Shown here: positions 62,219-64,000 of the stretch, piece after piece
Layout of the letters: each line of letters opens with the position of its first letter
Position numbering within the stretch: the first letter of the stretch is position 1
From: Cinclus cinclus
Lineage: Eukaryota > Chordata > Aves > Passeriformes > Cinclidae
Length of the DNA: 64,000 nucleotides
NCBI RefSeq assembly: GCF_963662255.1
Contig: NC_085049.1
Location: forward strand, 64,093,158 to 64,157,157
Direction of reading: 5' to 3'
The notes under the pieces: generated by a model
What the model was told of the DNA's origin: nothing
Seen by the model: only the letters and a program-made list of their open reading frames with translations
The model's database searches: none
Program-made: the position numbers and the translations under genes

Positions 62219-62303
62219 TTTTGTATGCTCATATGGAATCTCAAGTGAAGGGTGGTAGCAGACAATTGTCTTTGAATCAGATGTCACTGCAAGTTCTACT
62301 TTG
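62219..62303 (-). CDS. MRPL42: MRPL42, internal exon
   Basis: An 85-base exon between acceptor TTTTTATAG and donor AAAA|GTATGT. After one base that completes a Cys codon it reads [19 protein letters not shown] then LEIPYEHTK, matching human MRPL42 ([27 protein letters not shown]). Both junction phases agree with the neighbouring exons. Confidence 0.97.
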
Positions 62304-63218
62304 CTATAAAAAAACAAACAAACAAAAAACCTCGTAACTTTCAGAAGTACTGAACAACTGAGCAGCCAAAGTCCCAGAAAAAAATGGATTTGACCCTGCA
62401 TTTATGAATTCTTAATAATGCTCTATAAAGTAAGGGTCATACATATTTGATCCAAACCAACAATTTTTTGTTTCCTCAGTCATCTTCCTTTTTCAATGGA
62501 GAGGAAAGAAAGGCTAAAATAAATTATTAAAGTAGCTGGAAATATGAGTTGGAAAACAAAATCTTAAATACTTAAATAGTCGCATATAAAACTCTAAACA
62601 GATGGGGATAATGATCTCTAAGACAACATGCCTTTATAAGATGCATGGCATCTGTAATGAAATAACAGGAAACAGCAAAGTTTGGGGTTCCAAATTTTCT
62701 ATTACGTAAAAAATGCTGAACAAGAAGTTGTACTGAGAGTTTCATTGTGAGAATACAACTTTTCTCACCTTCCTTCCCCTTCCCATGACACATTAAGCTT
62801 CCTAAAACTGGATGACATGAATTCAGTGTTTCTCACTTTATTTGTATCATTTTTTCCCATTTCTACATAGGTTTCCCATGCAGCAGCATAAAAATACCTG
62901 GACTTTGTCTTAACAATCAGCATCAATGGAAATGACTACTCTAAGCTAATTCTGCTCTTCCACAAACAAAACTGCAGGGGTACTGGGGGTCATCAACATG
63001 TTTAGAACAAGTCCTGCATTACTTTTCATCACACTGAAATATTTACTTCACAATCATTACTACCAGAGACAGTACTTCAGCTAAAATTATTGCATATATC
63101 TAATACTGGCAATAGATGTGTTTGATACTATTATATGATGACTTGACAGCAGAGAGAGAGAGTGGCCCTGGAATAAACATTACATGAAAAGGCTTCACAT
63201 CAAAGCATGTTTACATAC

Positions 63219-63282
63219 CAATTGTAGTCTTCAGGGAGAACTGAGTATGTAGATTTATGGCAAGCATGATACACACCTCCAT
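63219..63282 (-). CDS. MRPL42: MRPL42, internal exon (most upstream in window)
   Basis: A 64-base exon between acceptor TTTTTATTGCAG and donor ATTG|GTATGT. It reads GGVYHACHKSTYSVLPEDYN and ends two bases into a Cys codon, aligning with human CHKSTYSPLPDDYNC. The two leading bases need one more from an upstream exon, expected to carry the start codon and mitochondrial targeting peptide of about 24 residues. I do not find that exon in 63,283-64,000, so the 5' end lies beyond the window. The four exons give 359 coding bases, about 119 of the usual 142 residues. Confidence 0.94.
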
Positions 63283-63689
63283 CTGCAATAAAAACCCAAG
63301 AACTCTGATACAGAAACAAGCAGAGCTGTGCCCAATTAAGAATGTTCACATTTTCAATTTTCATTCTGTTTCAAGTCTTAATCAAGGATTATAATCATAT
63401 TCAGTTTTAGAAAAACAAAACCTAAATACTGTCTAAATAGAAGTTCATTTTAGTACAGCTTTCTAGCAGTGCAATAAAAAAAACCATAGTATGCAGGCAG
63501 CTATGACCTATACGTACCTTCCTAGTTTCATTGTTTTCCTGAGTAAAATCACTATATCAACAAAATACCTATAGAATTCACCATTAGGAAATATCCTTTA
63601 TATATGTAAAGACCATTACCTTATGACTTAGAGGGAAGATCATAATTTCATTCATAGCAATATTTATTATAAAAAAATCAAAAGGAGGG

Positions 63690-63895
63690 GCTGACTAGAT
63701 ATGTAGAGAAATGTTTTCCTCATGAGGACAGCCAACCAGGGGGATTGAGACCCAGGCAGGTTTGTGAATTCTCTGTCCTTGGAGATTTCAAAGACACAGC
63801 AAGCTCTGAGCAACCTGATGTGACTGCAGAGCTGACCCTGCTTTGAGCAGGAGCTTGGATCACAGATTACTCTAAGTCCCTTCCCCATGGTTTGA
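63690..63895 (+). mobile_element. CR1 LINE 3' end, plus orientation
   Basis: The stretch reads like the CR1 3' region: CTGTCCTTGGAGATTTCAAA, then GAGCAACCTGATGTGACTGC, GACCCTGCTTTGAGCAGGAG and AAGTCCCTTCC. The last octamer repeats are decayed. It lies in an MRPL42 intron, antisense to the gene. Confidence 0.8.
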
Positions 63896-63911
63896 TTGCC
63901 ATTTTTTTAAT

Positions 63912-64000
63912 AGAGTCATAGGTTGGAAAAAGACTTTTAAGATCAAAGAGTCCAAACACAAGCCTAATTTAAGGTATTCAACAGCCCCTCACACAGGAAT
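63912..64000 (-). mobile_element. CR1 LINE 3' end, minus orientation, runs off the window
   Basis: AGAGTCATAGGTTGGAAAAA, CTTTTAAGATCAAAGAGTCC and the following bases match the reverse complement of the CR1 3' terminus. It faces the plus-strand CR1 tail to tail with only about 15-20 bases between them, and continues past the window end. Confidence 0.8.

Larger units (their letters stand above)
59492..63218 (-). other. MRPL42: MRPL42 introns within the window
   Basis: Three GT-AG introns: 59,492-60,756 (1,265 bases), 60,921-62,218 (1,298) and 62,304-63,218 (915). A fourth, partial one runs from 63,283 to the window end and contains the CR1 pair. They are AT-rich and hold no recognised gene. 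The intron at 60,921 carries a strong inverted repeat just upstream of its acceptor. Confidence 0.85.

Noticed and set aside
63283..64000. Search for the MRPL42 first coding exon
   Set aside because: No frame with a targeting-peptide-like start and a phase-1 donor is seen; the space is largely occupied by CR1 sequence.

Overview
The window is nuclear DNA of a vertebrate, most probably a bird. The evidence is multi-exon genes with GT-AG introns, CpG-island promoters in an AT-rich background, and CR1-type LINE 3' ends (56.4 kb and a pair at 63.7-64.0 kb). The three genes sit within about 40 kb, closer together than in mammals. There is no bacterial or viral gene system here. I looked for an unusual encoded system and found none. 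The interest lies in regulatory and structural DNA.

Three recognisable genes lie on the minus strand, read right to left: MRPL42 (59.4 kb to beyond 64 kb, 5' end outside the window), SOCS2 (about 38.9-43.3 kb) and CRADD (about 28.5 kb to beyond position 1, 3' end outside the window). As I recall the human 12q22 map, this is the MRPL42-SOCS2-CRADD order and relative orientation there, so the block is conserved synteny shown inverted.

Layout: 1-24,812 is CRADD intron 2, with microsatellites, a two-block pentanucleotide repeat, and fragments of a CR1 reverse transcriptase and a MIR-like SINE. 24,813-25,110 is the CRADD CARD exon. 25,119-28,299 is CRADD intron 1, and 27,950-28,760 is the CRADD CpG island with a non-coding first exon. 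28,770-38,900 is AT-rich intergenic DNA with nothing recognised. 38,900-39,904 is the SOCS2 3' UTR, 39,905-41,355 the two SOCS2 coding exons, and 40,590-43,780 the SOCS2 CpG island with two STAT-type sites one helical turn apart. 43,800-59,370 is intergenic, with a striking double hairpin at 57.7 kb and a CR1 tail at 56.4 kb. 59,375-63,282 holds four MRPL42 exons.

The genes are neighbours and not a pathway. CRADD (RAIDD) is the adaptor linking PIDD1 to caspase-2. SOCS2 is a STAT5-induced brake on growth-hormone signalling and the substrate receptor of a Cullin-5 ubiquitin ligase. MRPL42 (mL42) is a protein of the mitochondrial ribosome large subunit. Exon edges were set by hand from splice consensus and protein similarity; no alignment or expression data were available.
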